A stretch of DNA of 64,000 nt from a virus. Positions 1 to 8,364 of the stretch are shown piece after piece; positions within the stretch are counted from its first letter, which is position 1, and every line of letters begins with the position of its first letter. A model generated the notes under the pieces. That model saw nothing but the letters and a program-made list of their open reading frames with translations. It was not told where the DNA came from and ran no database searches. Made by a program: the position numbers and the translations under genes. The DNA lies in IMG/VR virus record IMGVR_UViG_3300042882_001046, positions 1 through 64,000 of that record, one strand, 5' to 3'.

Positions 1-3000
1 GGTTATATCCACCTGTAATATCAAAAACAGTTGTTCCTCCTGAATAACTTGAACTCTCATATGCGTCAAGTTGAATAACCAACCCTGAAGACACAATACT
101 TGGTGTTGTAGATGGTGTTGGTGTTGACGTATTGGTAGGAGTTACAGTATTGGTTGGTGTAGGTGATGGAATATTATCAATTTGAATATTATCATCATTT
201 TCCGCAGTTGCAACTGAATTATCTTCAAACAGTAAGAAATCTAAATCAGGTAAAGTTGGGGTCGGAGTGTTAGTTGTTGTTGGTGTTGAAGTAATAATTG
301 GTGTTTCAGTTGGGGTATTTGTAGGCGTTTCAGTGTTAGTAGGGGTGTTAGTAGGAGTTGCAGTTTGAGTTGGAGTCTCTGTAGGAGTCTCACTACTTGT
401 TGGTGTAGGTGTTTCTGTGTTAGTTGGAGTTACAGTATTGGTTGTAGTCTGAGTTGGTGTTTCCGTAGGTGTTGGAGTTAATGTTGGGCATATTCCAAAT
501 CCACCAACTTCTAACCCATCATTTAATAAAACAATAATTTGTAAATTATTAAAGTATCCTGTTAAGTTTTCTACACTAGGTCCGACGATTGTATCGTAAA
601 ATATTGAATTATTGTCAAATAAACTTTGGTCTCCGTAAATTGTAACAGGAGAATTGAATTGTTCACAGGCCTCTTCTAATGTTATTCCTGAATAAACTAT
701 AAAAGAAAATCTATTTGCTGTAGGTGTTGGAGTACTTGTTAATGTTTCAGTGTTAGTTGGTGTTGGTGAAGGTGTTTGAGTTTCAGTTGCGGTAGGTGTT
801 AGTCCGACTGTTGCGGTTGTAGTTGGTGTTACCGTTTGTGTAGGAGTTTCTGTTGGAGTTACCGTAGGAGTTTCAGTATTAGTTGGTGTGTTAGTCGGTG
901 TGTTAGTCGGTGTTTTTGTTGGTGTTGATGTTGGAGTTTCAGTTGGAGTTTCAGTTGGAGTTTCAGTTGGAGTGTTTGTAGGAGTCTCACTTGGAGTATT
1001 TGTAGGAGTCTCGGTGTTAGTTGGTGTTGGTGTTTCTGTCGCGGTATTTGTTGGTGTATTAGTTGGGGTTGATGTTGGGCAAGGGATTGAATCATAATAT
1101 AAATCATTACACGGTACTGAAATATAATATAAGTCATTACATGGTGTGAATAAGTAAACTAAGTCATTTGTCGGAACGGTAATTCTACAATTTAAACAAT
1201 CAGGGTCTAATAAATTATATCTTAACTTTAATATTCTAAAGTTGTGTTTTATTTGAGAAGCATTCAAAGGCTCTGTGTACATTCTAAATGCACTCACATC
1301 ACCAATCATGCTACCACCAAAGTATTCTTCTAATTTAATATGTGTTGATAACCCTGAATAAATTGTGTGGTCTAAATCATGAGTTGTTAAACACTCAGGG
1401 TCTTGTTGATAAGTAATTCCACTCACAGATTCTGGACAACCACCAGAGAACGTTAAGTTGTCTTTAAGTCCTTGAGTACCTCCACCCACAGAAATGTTGT
1501 ACCCAACCCCAATTTGTTTTTCTCTTTGAACATCTAACAATCTTGGAATTATCTCTTCAAAGTTTTCGGCAACCATGAATAATTTACCATTAACGTAAAG
1601 TTTCAATGTACCCAATCTATATTTCTTTTCTTCAGTCCATCTATCGTTGAAGTGTACTATTTCAGTTGTAGCTGGGTCATAAGGTAGCTCGTGAGTCAAT
1701 GGAGGTTCAATTAAACTAACACTATTGTTTGCTGGTGTTGCGGTATAAATTGTATCGACAATTAAGCCTAACCCTCCTTTTTCCCAAAGGTCACAAGTAT
1801 CTAACCATTCTTTTCTTTGGAATACGGCATCAATTTGAACCCAATGTTCTAAATTAATATACGGAGTATTTTTACAATCATCAAAAATACCTCTTGTTGA
1901 ACACCATTCAGTTACTGATGTTCCTGTTGTATATGTTAACCCTGTAAGACAGTTTCCACTTGTTTCGCATCCCCCAGTTATTGTGTAAGTTTTAATACAC
2001 AATCTTGGATTCCCTGTGTCCCCACTTAATCGTAACGATAAACCATTTGACACTCCATCATACAATGGGTCTTTTTCCGCGTATTTGGCGTTAACAGTAC
2101 AATTACAAGGACAACCACAATTACAGTTGGTTGATGTCCCTCCTGATATTTGATAAACCTGTAAACAAGTTGATGCTGTGTTTGCAGAACTTGCACATCC
2201 GCAAGTTTCCATACAAGTCAAACCAGAAGTAACTCTTGTATAACCCGTATCTTGTTTTGGTGAACCATCGGCGTAATGATAAAACTTGTTCTCAGCTCTG
2301 GAACCCATATAAAAGAATGTACCCTTATTATCGGGATATCTATTGTTCAATCCAACATCAGTATTTCCAGTCCATCTATATCTTAACATGAACTCGGCAG
2401 TCCAACCTAAGGAAGGTCTTTGCGGGAAAACTTGATAATCATATCCAGGAATTTTGTAGAACCCTTGGAAGAATCCTCCACTTAATCTTGCGAAATATCC
2501 GACACTTCCCCCATCAGTTTCGTAGTTTAAATCGTAACTATAAGAATTATCATTCCATAGTCTATTTTGTGTTGTAGTAAATCCTGTGATAGGATGGAGT
2601 TTCATTCTCCTGTCGTATTTGTATCTACTATATTTGTCCGTATTTGAAGTATAAAGACCTGTGGTGATTTGAATTGTTTCACCCGACATTTTTTTAACAA
2701 GACCATTGTCAATACCCGTTAATCCAACATCACAAAGGTCGGTTGTTTTTGGACAAAAGTTAGGGTCAATATCATCAGGGTTCCAATAATTTTCAGATAC
2801 AATAGTATCATTATCAAAAGTACAAGAACCTGATTGGCATATCGTTGTTCCTGTACTATTAAAATCAAATCTAAATGGCATTCTATTCCCATCCAATTCT
2901 CCTATTAATAAAGGTGAAAAAACAACCTCTTGGTCATAGTCCTTCTCATCCGATGCTAAACAGATATCGGTAATTTCGTTGACGGGTTTAATCCCCCAAC

Positions 3001-3037
3001 GTCTAAAATTGTACTGATTAATATTTTGATATGCCAT
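1..3037 (-). CDS. Giant tail-fibre-like protein with LamG-like domains and Thr-Pro stalks (partial, C-terminus outside window)
   Basis: An open frame runs from ATG at 3037 on the minus strand to the window edge without a stop (over 1,010 codons). The first ~600 residues are Cys-, Gly- and Tyr-rich, and residues ~420-610 read like a LamG/concanavalin-type domain ([31 protein letters not shown]). Two long Thr-Pro stalks follow (TPTNTPTET type, about 1080-720 and 480-100), separated by a ~75-residue globular domain. A second LamG-like start ([12 protein letters not shown]) lies at the edge. I infer an elongated adhesin or tail fibre that binds the host surface. The start is supported by a TATTTATC promoter box 8 nt upstream. 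The ORF at 51938-52690 shares the stalk type. Confidence 0.8.
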   Translation of the reverse strand, partial: MAYQNINQYNFRRWGIKPVNEITDICLASDEKDYDQEVVFSPLLIGELDGNRMPFRFDFNSTGTTICQSGSCTFDNDTIVSENYWNPDDIDPNFCPKTTDLCDVGLTGIDNGLVKKMSGETIQITTGLYTSNTDKYSRYKYDRRMKLHPITGFTTTQNRLWNDNSYSYDLNYETDGGSVGYFARLSGGFFQGFYKIPGYDYQVFPQRPSLGWTAEFMLRYRWTGNTDVGLNNRYPDNKGTFFYMGSRAENKFYHYADGSPKQDTGYTRVTSGLTCMETCGCASSANTASTCLQVYQISGGTSTNCNCGCPCNCTVNAKYAEKDPLYDGVSNGLSLRLSGDTGNPRLCIKTYTITGGCETSGNCLTGLTYTTGTSVTEWCSTRGIFDDCKNTPYINLEHWVQIDAVFQRKEWLDTCDLWEKGGLGLIVDTIYTATPANNSVSLIEPPLTHELPYDPATTEIVHFNDRWTEEKKYRLGTLKLYVNGKLFMVAENFEEIIPRLLDVQREKQIGVGYNISVGGGTQGLKDNLTFSGGCPESVSGITYQQDPECLTTHDLDHTIYSGLSTHIKLEEYFGGSMIGDVSAFRMYTEPLNASQIKHNFRILKLRYNLLDPDCLNCRITVPTNDLVYLFTPCNDLYYISVPCNDLYYDSIPCPTSTPTNTPTNTATETPTPTNTETPTNTPSETPTNTPTETPTETPTETPTSTPTKTPTNTPTNTPTNTETPTVTPTETPTQTVTPTTTATVGLTPTATETQTPSPTPTNTETLTSTPTPTANRFSFIVYSGITLEEACEQFNSPVTIYGDQSLFDNNSIFYDTIVGPSVENLTGYFNNLQIIVLLNDGLEVGGFGICPTLTPTPTETPTQTTTNTVTPTNTETPTPTSSETPTETPTQTATPTNTPTNTETPTNTPTETPIITSTPTTTNTPTPTLPDLDFLLFEDNSVATAENDDNIQIDNIPSPTPTNTVTPTNTSTPTPSTTPSIVSSGLVIQLDAYESSSYSGGTTVFDITGGYN
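100..480 (-). repeat. Degenerate Thr-Pro coding repeat, stalk 2
   Basis: Plus-strand text made of GTTGGTGT / GTAGGAGT / TCAGTGTTAG-type units. On the minus strand they encode T-P-T-x repeats of the fibre-like gene. The units are imperfect and 6-12 bases long. Similar units recur at 720-1080 and 52130-52470, so slippage or recombination between the three tracts is possible. Confidence 0.85.
720..1080 (-). repeat. Degenerate Thr-Pro coding repeat, stalk 1
   Basis: Same repeat type as 100-480, nearer the N-terminus of the fibre-like protein. It includes four near-perfect copies of an 12-base unit reading GTTGGAGTTTCA. The opposite strand is open too and would read as Val-Gly repeats, which I treat as a shadow. 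Confidence 0.85.
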
Positions 3038-3045
3038 AAACTAAT

Positions 3046-3053
3046 GATAAATA
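3046..3053 (-). promoter_or_regulatory. Late-type promoter box TATTTATC for the fibre-like gene
   Basis: The plus strand shows GATAAATA, so the minus strand reads TATTTATC in gene direction, 8 nt before the ATG at 3037. It belongs to the recurrent TATTTAT(A/T/C) set described in the findings. Promoter activity is inferred from recurrence and position. Confidence 0.55.
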
Positions 3054-3066
3054 CCTTGTGTCATAG

Positions 3067-3074
3067 TATTTATA
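3067..3074 (+). promoter_or_regulatory. Late-type promoter box TATTTATA for the 3090 operon
   Basis: TATTTATA lies 15 nt before the ATG at 3090. Together with the box at 3046-3053 it gives a divergent pair in a 52-nt gap, which would let both operons be switched on together. Confidence 0.6.
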
Positions 3075-3089
3075 GATTAAAAAGAAGCG

Positions 3090-3899
3090 ATGATTCCAAC
3101 AGACACTGAATTTTTTTCATCACCATATTATTTCCTTATGAGAGATAAAGGAAATAAATATTCGTTGTATTTCTCTGTAGAGAATACTTTAACCGAAGCA
3201 CGCAAAAAAGATGAGGTTATTCACTTCGCAAAAGAGAAGGGTGAAAAAGTAAAAAAACATTTAAAAAAAGTTGCCAAAGAAAAGAAAATTAAAGATACTA
3301 AATCTTTAAAATCCGATTTAGAGGAGTTAGTAAACTCTGACGGAGCTATGGGTAATTCTAAAATTCCTATTTTAGACCCAAGATTGCACCCAAGAAAAAC
3401 TATGGACCAAACAGTTGCTGCATCAAGAATTACTAACGACCCAATTTCTCGTGGATATAGAACATATTACGGCGAAAGTGAAGTTAAAGAAATTGATATG
3501 TCAGGAGCATTTGGATATGAAGAAACTGAAGATTTAGATGGTGAAGACACATTTAAATATTTGGTTAAAAAGATGGGAATGGAACCTGATGAAGCAAAAG
3601 AAAGAACTAAACAACAAGGTAAAGACCCTTCAGGTAAAAAAGACAAAAAATCAAAATACTACAAAGACCCTAACTTTATAACAAGGGCTACTTTGTCTGA
3701 AATACAAAAACAAAAAGCAATTAAGGTTGTTGAGGACATGTTGGCAAAAAAGAAAAATTCTGATTCTGCCGACATTGGTAAAAAAGATACTGAGGAATTA
3801 CCATCTTTAATACAGAAAAACATCAAGTCATTAATTAAACAAGCGGAAAAACAAGGGGTTTCTAAAAAAGACCTAATCAAATTAATTCAAGGTGAATAA
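3090..3899 (+). CDS. Unknown Lys-rich phage protein
   Basis: 269 residues with no family I recognise. The N-terminus is hydrophobic/aromatic (FFSSPYYFLM), then comes a very Lys/Glu-rich, probably helical body, and the C-terminal 60 residues (LPSLIQKNIKSLIKQAEKQG) look amphipathic. There is no signal peptide or membrane segment. It heads a five-gene plus-strand group and overlaps the next gene by 8 nt. The late-type promoter box directly upstream and the neighbouring fibre gene suggest a virion or assembly protein, but this is inference only. Confidence 0.7.
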   Translation: MIPTDTEFFSSPYYFLMRDKGNKYSLYFSVENTLTEARKKDEVIHFAKEKGEKVKKHLKKVAKEKKIKDTKSLKSDLEELVNSDGAMGNSKIPILDPRLHPRKTMDQTVAASRITNDPISRGYRTYYGESEVKEIDMSGAFGYEETEDLDGEDTFKYLVKKMGMEPDEAKERTKQQGKDPSGKKDKKSKYYKDPNFITRATLSEIQKQKAIKVVEDMLAKKKNSDSADIGKKDTEELPSLIQKNIKSLIKQAEKQGVSKKDLIKLIQGE

Positions 3900-4371
3900 A
3901 GATTTATATAATTCGGCGAAAGGTGAAATTGAATTTCCTGATACAATGAGGGACCACATGAGAGTGTGTTTTCAAATGGTTAAGGGTGCTGATGAAAATA
4001 CCGAAGGATATAATAGAAACCAAGAACTACAAGGAAAAAACTATATTGAATATAAACAACTAAAAAGAATAAAAAACTTTTTTGACAACTTTACTGGTAA
4101 TCAAAAAGAACCTTCATTTATACTTAATGGTGGTGCCGAAATGAAAAATTGGGTTAACAATGAGTTGAGAAAAATGAGAGATTATACCAAAATGACAAAG
4201 AAAAACAAAATGGATGCTGGTATGATGAACCAATTTTTAAAACCTCACGAAAAGAAAAACTTTAATAATGTTAGACCATCTCAGAGGCACTCCTCAAGTA
4301 CAATTACAAGTTTTACCGAATCAGTAAATGAGAGTGTTAAAAGAATAAACGAAATAATGAAAAAATTATAA
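3892..4371 (+). CDS. Unknown phage protein, basic and helical
   Basis: 159 residues rich in Lys, Asn and Met, without a motif I can assign. The middle (NYIEYKQLKRIKNFFDNF) looks amphipathic helical, and the C-terminal ~30 residues are Ser/Thr-rich followed by a helix (VNESVKRINEIMKKL). Its start lies inside the preceding gene (8-nt overlap), so it is probably translated by coupling. Its role is unknown; it travels with small genes that sit next to virion genes. Confidence 0.65.
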   Translation: MNKDLYNSAKGEIEFPDTMRDHMRVCFQMVKGADENTEGYNRNQELQGKNYIEYKQLKRIKNFFDNFTGNQKEPSFILNGGAEMKNWVNNELRKMRDYTKMTKKNKMDAGMMNQFLKPHEKKNFNNVRPSQRHSSSTITSFTESVNESVKRINEIMKKL

Positions 4372-4373
4372 TT

Positions 4374-4667
4374 ATGGCAAACGAAATTGCAGTCGACTTA
4401 TCGCAAAACGAACCAAACGCTTTAACAGCAATCGCAGATGCGGAAAGAGCTAAACTAATTCCTAAGAATGACTATAACGCAGTTGGTAATGAATATTCAT
4501 CTGTTAATAGAGATGCTGTTGCCGATGGAGATTCTATGGGAAGAGGAACAGGAACATTTTTAGATGTCTATAACGTAAACGCAGGAACAATTGACGACGT
4601 TGTAGAAAGAAAAAACGAAATTAAAATTAACAAATTTAATTCATCAAAAACTTACCCTAACTTTTAA
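4374..4667 (+). CDS. Unknown small phage protein
   Basis: 97 residues, soluble, with no recognised domain. It has a low-complexity polar N-terminus and a repeated Asp/Asn-Ala pattern (DYNAVGNEYSSVNRDAVADG). It begins 2 nt after the previous stop and its TAA shares one base with the next ATG (TAATG), so it sits inside a coupled operon. Function cannot be inferred. Confidence 0.6.
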   Translation: MANEIAVDLSQNEPNALTAIADAERAKLIPKNDYNAVGNEYSSVNRDAVADGDSMGRGTGTFLDVYNVNAGTIDDVVERKNEIKINKFNSSKTYPNF

Positions 4668-5140
4668 TGAAACTACAAAACGCACTTAAAGGGTTAATTT
4701 GTGAAATCGCTTCTGTGGATAGCGTTGTTAATGCTATTAAAGGTAAACAGAGAGTGATTGTCTATTATGATGGTGATGAGCCAGGTGGTAGAGGTATTAG
4801 ACAAATTGAACCAGTGTGTTTGGGAACAAGTAAGGCAGGTAATAAAGTTTTAAGAGCGTGGGATGAAGAAGGTTCGTCTCATACCGCATATACAGGAGAA
4901 CAACCTTTACCAGGGTGGAGATTGTTCAGATTAGACAAAATCTTATCTTTAAAACCAACTGGTGAAGTTTACAATACTCCAAGACCAGGTTATAATTTTA
5001 ACGGAGATAAAAGTATGGTGAGCATTATAATAAATGCAGATTTTGATAATGATGGAGATATAGATACTGTCATTACAAACATACCACCTCAACCTCAACC
5101 ACAACAACCAACCGAACCAACTAACGAACCACAACAGTAA
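4667..5140 (+). CDS. WYL-like domain protein with a C-terminal calcium-loop-like motif
   Basis: 157 residues. Residues ~25-105 resemble a WYL-type fold: a strand RVIVYYDG, then RGIRQIEPVCLG, an RAW strand and a closing FRLDKILSL segment. The order matches the usual pattern of WYL ligand-sensing domains, but no DNA-binding HTH is present. Residues ~125-133 (DFDNDGDID) match a D-x-D-x-D-G-type Ca-binding loop. The C-terminus is a PQPQPQQPTEP tail, likely disordered. The WYL call is tentative. The start overlaps the previous stop by one base. Confidence 0.5.
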   Translation: MKLQNALKGLICEIASVDSVVNAIKGKQRVIVYYDGDEPGGRGIRQIEPVCLGTSKAGNKVLRAWDEEGSSHTAYTGEQPLPGWRLFRLDKILSLKPTGEVYNTPRPGYNFNGDKSMVSIIINADFDNDGDIDTVITNIPPQPQPQQPTEPTNEPQQ

Positions 5141-5151
5141 AAAAAGTTAAC

Positions 5152-5775
5152 ATGAACGAAAACGATTTAATGAGTAGATTAGTGGCATCTAAAGCAATTA
5201 TGGATAGCCCAAAATTTAATAAGAACACAAACTCAATGAACCAAGGATTACCCCCAACTTCATTACAAGAGTTTGATATGCCCAATGTGAAATACAACAT
5301 ACCACAAGAATTTTTACAAGAGTCACCACAAGCACCAATTAATCAACCATATTTGTCCGAGTTACCAAAAGTTAATACAAAACCTGTTGGTGTCCCAACT
5401 GTTGATGCAATCAAAAACTCAAAACTTCCTGATGAGATTAAAAAATTAATGATGGAACATCCGATTGCCCAACCTCAACAACAAAGCCCAACTCTTTCTA
5501 ATGATTTGATTGAAAAAGCATCGAGATTGATGAAAGAGAATCCAGGACAATATGTCCCTGAGTCTGCAAAACCAAAACAACAAACTCAAACCCAACCGTC
5601 AGGTAGTTTTGATTATAAAGTTTTACAAAAAATGATAAATGAGGCAGTTAATAACGCACTAAGAGAAAACGGATTAATTGCTGAATCATCAGAAAAGACT
5701 AACGAGGTATTCAGTTTTAAAGTTGGGAAACACATTTTTGAAGGTAAGGTAACCAAAATTAAAAAGTTGTCCTAA
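5152..5775 (+). CDS. Unknown Pro/Gln-rich phage protein
   Basis: 207 residues. The first ~145 are Pro-, Gln- and Asn-rich and look disordered; a helix follows (VLQKMINEAVNNALRENG), then a compact basic strand-rich tail (FSFKVGKHIFEGKVTKIKKLS). This linker-plus-small-C-terminal-domain build often occurs in virion-associated proteins, but I cannot name a family. It is the last gene of the small plus-strand group; 54 bases without a clear terminator separate it from the glycan operon. Confidence 0.6.
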   Translation: MNENDLMSRLVASKAIMDSPKFNKNTNSMNQGLPPTSLQEFDMPNVKYNIPQEFLQESPQAPINQPYLSELPKVNTKPVGVPTVDAIKNSKLPDEIKKLMMEHPIAQPQQQSPTLSNDLIEKASRLMKENPGQYVPESAKPKQQTQTQPSGSFDYKVLQKMINEAVNNALRENGLIAESSEKTNEVFSFKVGKHIFEGKVTKIKKLS

Positions 5776-5829
5776 CCCCTTTTCTTATTTGACATAAAAC
5801 CTTATATTTTGAGGTATATATCTTAATTT

Positions 5830-7041
5830 ATGTCAAAAATCAAAATTTTAGTTGTACCATCCGACAGGTCGGGAGTTGGTAAATTTAGGTCAGTAGACCC
5901 TCACATTTTCTTGCAAAATCAATACCCAGAAGATTTTCACGTTGATATTGTGTATGAACCACCGTACGACGATTTTAACTTTTGGACACAATATCAAATT
6001 GTTGCTTACCATAGAAGTATTGGTCCTGATTTTGAAAAGGCTCACCGATTAATTCAAATGTTAAATTCATTAGGTATTATTACCGTTTGTGATATTGACG
6101 ATTATTGGATGCCAGGTAAAGAACACCCAATTCATGATATTATTCGTGTTAATAAGATTAACGAAAAAATTATTGCAAATTTAAAAGTTTCAAAATACGT
6201 TACAACTACCACAACTTTGTTTGCCGACGAAATTAAAAAGGCTAATAAAAACGTAGTTGTATTCCCTAACGCAATAAATCCAAACGAACCACAATTTAAA
6301 GAACCAACTGAAGATTCTGATAGATTAAGAATTGGTTGGTTAGGTGGGTCTTCTCACTTGCACGATATTCAATTACTTGATAATGGATTCTCAAAAGTAA
6401 CAAGTTACAAAGATAAAGTTCAATACGTATTATGCGGATTTGATACAAGAGGTACGGTAACTGAAATAAATGCTCAGACTGGTGAACATACTAAAAGAAA
6501 CATATTACCACCTGAAACTGTGTGGGCTCAATATGAAAAAATATTCACACAAAACTTCTCAATAATCTCTGAAGATTATAAAAAACACTTGTTAAAATAC
6601 AATCAAGAATCATACTCAAATGAAATGAATGAATCATATTTGAGAGTTTGGACAAAACCTGTTACATCCTACGCTAAGAATTATTCAAAATTTGATGTAT
6701 CTTTGGCACCAATTAAAAATACAATGTTTAATAGAATGAAATCTCAACTTAAAGTTATTGAGGCAGGATTCTATAAAAAAGCATTAATTGCGTCTGAAAT
6801 TGGTCCATATACAATAGATTTAAAACATTGTTTAGAAAATGGTAACTTTGTTGACGGAAACGCAATGTTGGTTAAAGAAGTTAGAAACCACAGTGATTGG
6901 GCCAAATACATTGAGAAACTAATAAAGAACCCAAATCTTGTTAAAGATATGGGAGAAAGATTATATGAGACAGTTAAAGACAAATACGATTTAAATGTCG
7001 TAACAAAAACAAGAGCAGAATTTTATAAATCAATTATATGA
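5830..7041 (+). CDS. GT-B glycosyltransferase (GT4-like)
   Basis: 403 residues with a two-domain GT-B layout. The N-terminal half has a short Rossmann start (KILVVPSDRSGVGKFR) and DIDDYW; the C-terminal half has the donor-domain start LRIGWLGGSSHLHDI and a late segment with conserved Glu (KSQLKVIEAGFYKKALIAS), which resembles the E-x7-E region of GT4 enzymes. No signal peptide. The expected role is sugar transfer in the cytoplasm onto a glycan or protein acceptor. It opens the 22-kb plus-strand operon and overlaps the next gene by 4 nt (ATGA). The acceptor and sugar cannot be read from sequence. Confidence 0.8.
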   Translation: MSKIKILVVPSDRSGVGKFRSVDPHIFLQNQYPEDFHVDIVYEPPYDDFNFWTQYQIVAYHRSIGPDFEKAHRLIQMLNSLGIITVCDIDDYWMPGKEHPIHDIIRVNKINEKIIANLKVSKYVTTTTTLFADEIKKANKNVVVFPNAINPNEPQFKEPTEDSDRLRIGWLGGSSHLHDIQLLDNGFSKVTSYKDKVQYVLCGFDTRGTVTEINAQTGEHTKRNILPPETVWAQYEKIFTQNFSIISEDYKKHLLKYNQESYSNEMNESYLRVWTKPVTSYAKNYSKFDVSLAPIKNTMFNRMKSQLKVIEAGFYKKALIASEIGPYTIDLKHCLENGNFVDGNAMLVKEVRNHSDWAKYIEKLIKNPNLVKDMGERLYETVKDKYDLNVVTKTRAEFYKSII

Positions 7042-7739
7042 TAAACACCCCACTTACCAAATTATTATTCCTCGATATTGAAACCGTTGGTATTCAACCT
7101 GAATGGGAAGCATTGGAAAACAATAGACCTGAATTAGCGTTTCAGTTTAGAAACTATTTTGATTGGTTTCAAAAAAGATTTCCTGAAGATGCCGATAAAG
7201 GTGTTGAACAAATGTTTGTGAACCGAGCGGCGTTAGTCCCTGAGTTTGCGAAGATTGCTTGTGTTAGTGTTGCCTTTGTAACAGAAAAAGGTGAAACTAA
7301 AATACAATCATTTAGTGATACCGATGAAAAAAAACTTCTTATCGAAGTTCAAAAACTATTAAGAAGAATTGGTGAGCTAGGATTTTTCTTATGTGGTCAC
7401 AACGTAAAAGGATTTGACATCCCAATGTTGGCAAAGAGAATGATTATGAATGGATTACTTCCACCAAAGATATTACCAGGTCATGACACAAAACCTTGGG
7501 AAATTAAAGCTTTGGACACCAAAGAACTTTGGCAATACGGAGGGTACGGTTCTATAGCATCTTTAGAATTAATGTGTGTTTGTATGGGTGTTGAGTCATC
7601 AAAAAACATGGAAGTAACAGGAAATAAAGTACACGAGGCATATTGGGTTAAAAAAGACATCAAAGGTATTGTAGAATACTGTGAAAAAGATGTTTTAGTA
7701 TTAATCGATGTCATAAAAAAAATTACAAATTTAGTATAA
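7038..7739 (+). CDS. PolB-like DEDD 3'-5' exonuclease
   Basis: 233 residues. Motif ExoI is LFLDIET (residues ~10-16), ExoII is CGHNVKGFDIPML (~118-130) and ExoIII is YCEKDVLVL (~216-224), the DEDDy order with Tyr in the last motif. This matches the stand-alone predicted exonucleases related to the proofreading domain of family B polymerases. It would remove 3' nucleotides from DNA during replication or repair. It overlaps both neighbours (4 nt upstream, 1 nt downstream), an odd place for DNA metabolism inside a glycan operon, and it sits beside dUTPase. Confidence 0.85.
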   Translation: MINTPLTKLLFLDIETVGIQPEWEALENNRPELAFQFRNYFDWFQKRFPEDADKGVEQMFVNRAALVPEFAKIACVSVAFVTEKGETKIQSFSDTDEKKLLIEVQKLLRRIGELGFFLCGHNVKGFDIPMLAKRMIMNGLLPPKILPGHDTKPWEIKALDTKELWQYGGYGSIASLELMCVCMGVESSKNMEVTGNKVHEAYWVKKDIKGIVEYCEKDVLVLIDVIKKITNLV

Positions 7740-8359
7740 TGCAACAAATACCAGAAGGGATTGACCCTGAGATTTGGTCTCAAATTCAAGAAACATTTGA
7801 TAAAATTAAAGAAGATGCGGGTATTGAACCTGATGAAGAATATATGTCCGAGTTAGAAGAATTGTTGGGCATGTCTGTTGACGAAATGAATGAAGGTCAC
7901 ATGAAAATGATTAAAACAAGAACTGTAGGTGTTGAATTAGTTCATGACGATGCAAAGTTTCCAACCTACGCATACCCATCAGATTCAGGATTTGATTTAT
8001 ATTCTACAATAGAACATAACTTACCTCCATTTGGTAGAGCATTAATCCCAACAGGATTAAAGTTATCTATTCCTGACGAATATGAAATACAAGTAAGACC
8101 TAAAAGCGGTCTCGCATTAAACCAAGGAATTACAGTATTAAACACACCAGGTACCGTAGATTCAGGGTATGTTGGTGAGATTAAAGTTATTGTTTTTAAT
8201 ACCAATAATGAAACTGTAACAATATCAAAAGGAATGAAAATTGCTCAAGCGGTTCTTTGTCCTGTGGTTAATGGAAAATACGTGTCATTAGAACTTGTTG
8301 AAAAAGTTGAAGATAAAGAAAGGGGTGATAACGGATTTGGAAGTACAGGAATTAAATAA
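7739..8359 (+). CDS. dut: dUTPase with N-terminal extension
   Basis: 206 residues. All five trimeric dUTPase motifs are present: SDSGFDLYS (81-89), RPKSGLAL (120-127), PGTVDSGYVGEIKV (137-150), KGMKIAQAVL (164-173) and RGDNGFGSTG (195-204). It hydrolyses dUTP to dUMP, keeping uracil out of phage DNA and supplying dTMP synthesis. The core is normal in length, but residues 1-60 form an extra acidic helical extension (DEEYMSELEELLG) not usual in the family. It starts on the last base of the exonuclease stop codon, so the two are likely co-translated. Confidence 0.95.
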   Translation: MQQIPEGIDPEIWSQIQETFDKIKEDAGIEPDEEYMSELEELLGMSVDEMNEGHMKMIKTRTVGVELVHDDAKFPTYAYPSDSGFDLYSTIEHNLPPFGRALIPTGLKLSIPDEYEIQVRPKSGLALNQGITVLNTPGTVDSGYVGEIKVIVFNTNNETVTISKGMKIAQAVLCPVVNGKYVSLELVEKVEDKERGDNGFGSTGIK

Positions 8360-8364
8360 TTAAT

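Noticed and set aside
100-1080. CRISPR-like repeats
   Set aside because: Units are short, degenerate and in frame with a protein; there are no fixed-length spacers.
888-1097. Plus-strand Val-Gly repeat ORF opposite the fibre-like gene
   Set aside because: It is the mirror of the Thr-Pro coding repeat. The minus frame is open for over 1,010 codons, has globular domains on both sides and a promoter box.
859-1137. Minus-strand Gln/Leu-rich ORF inside the fibre-like gene
   Set aside because: It lies in another frame of the same repeat tract; the Thr-Pro frame is continuous with the ATG at 3037.
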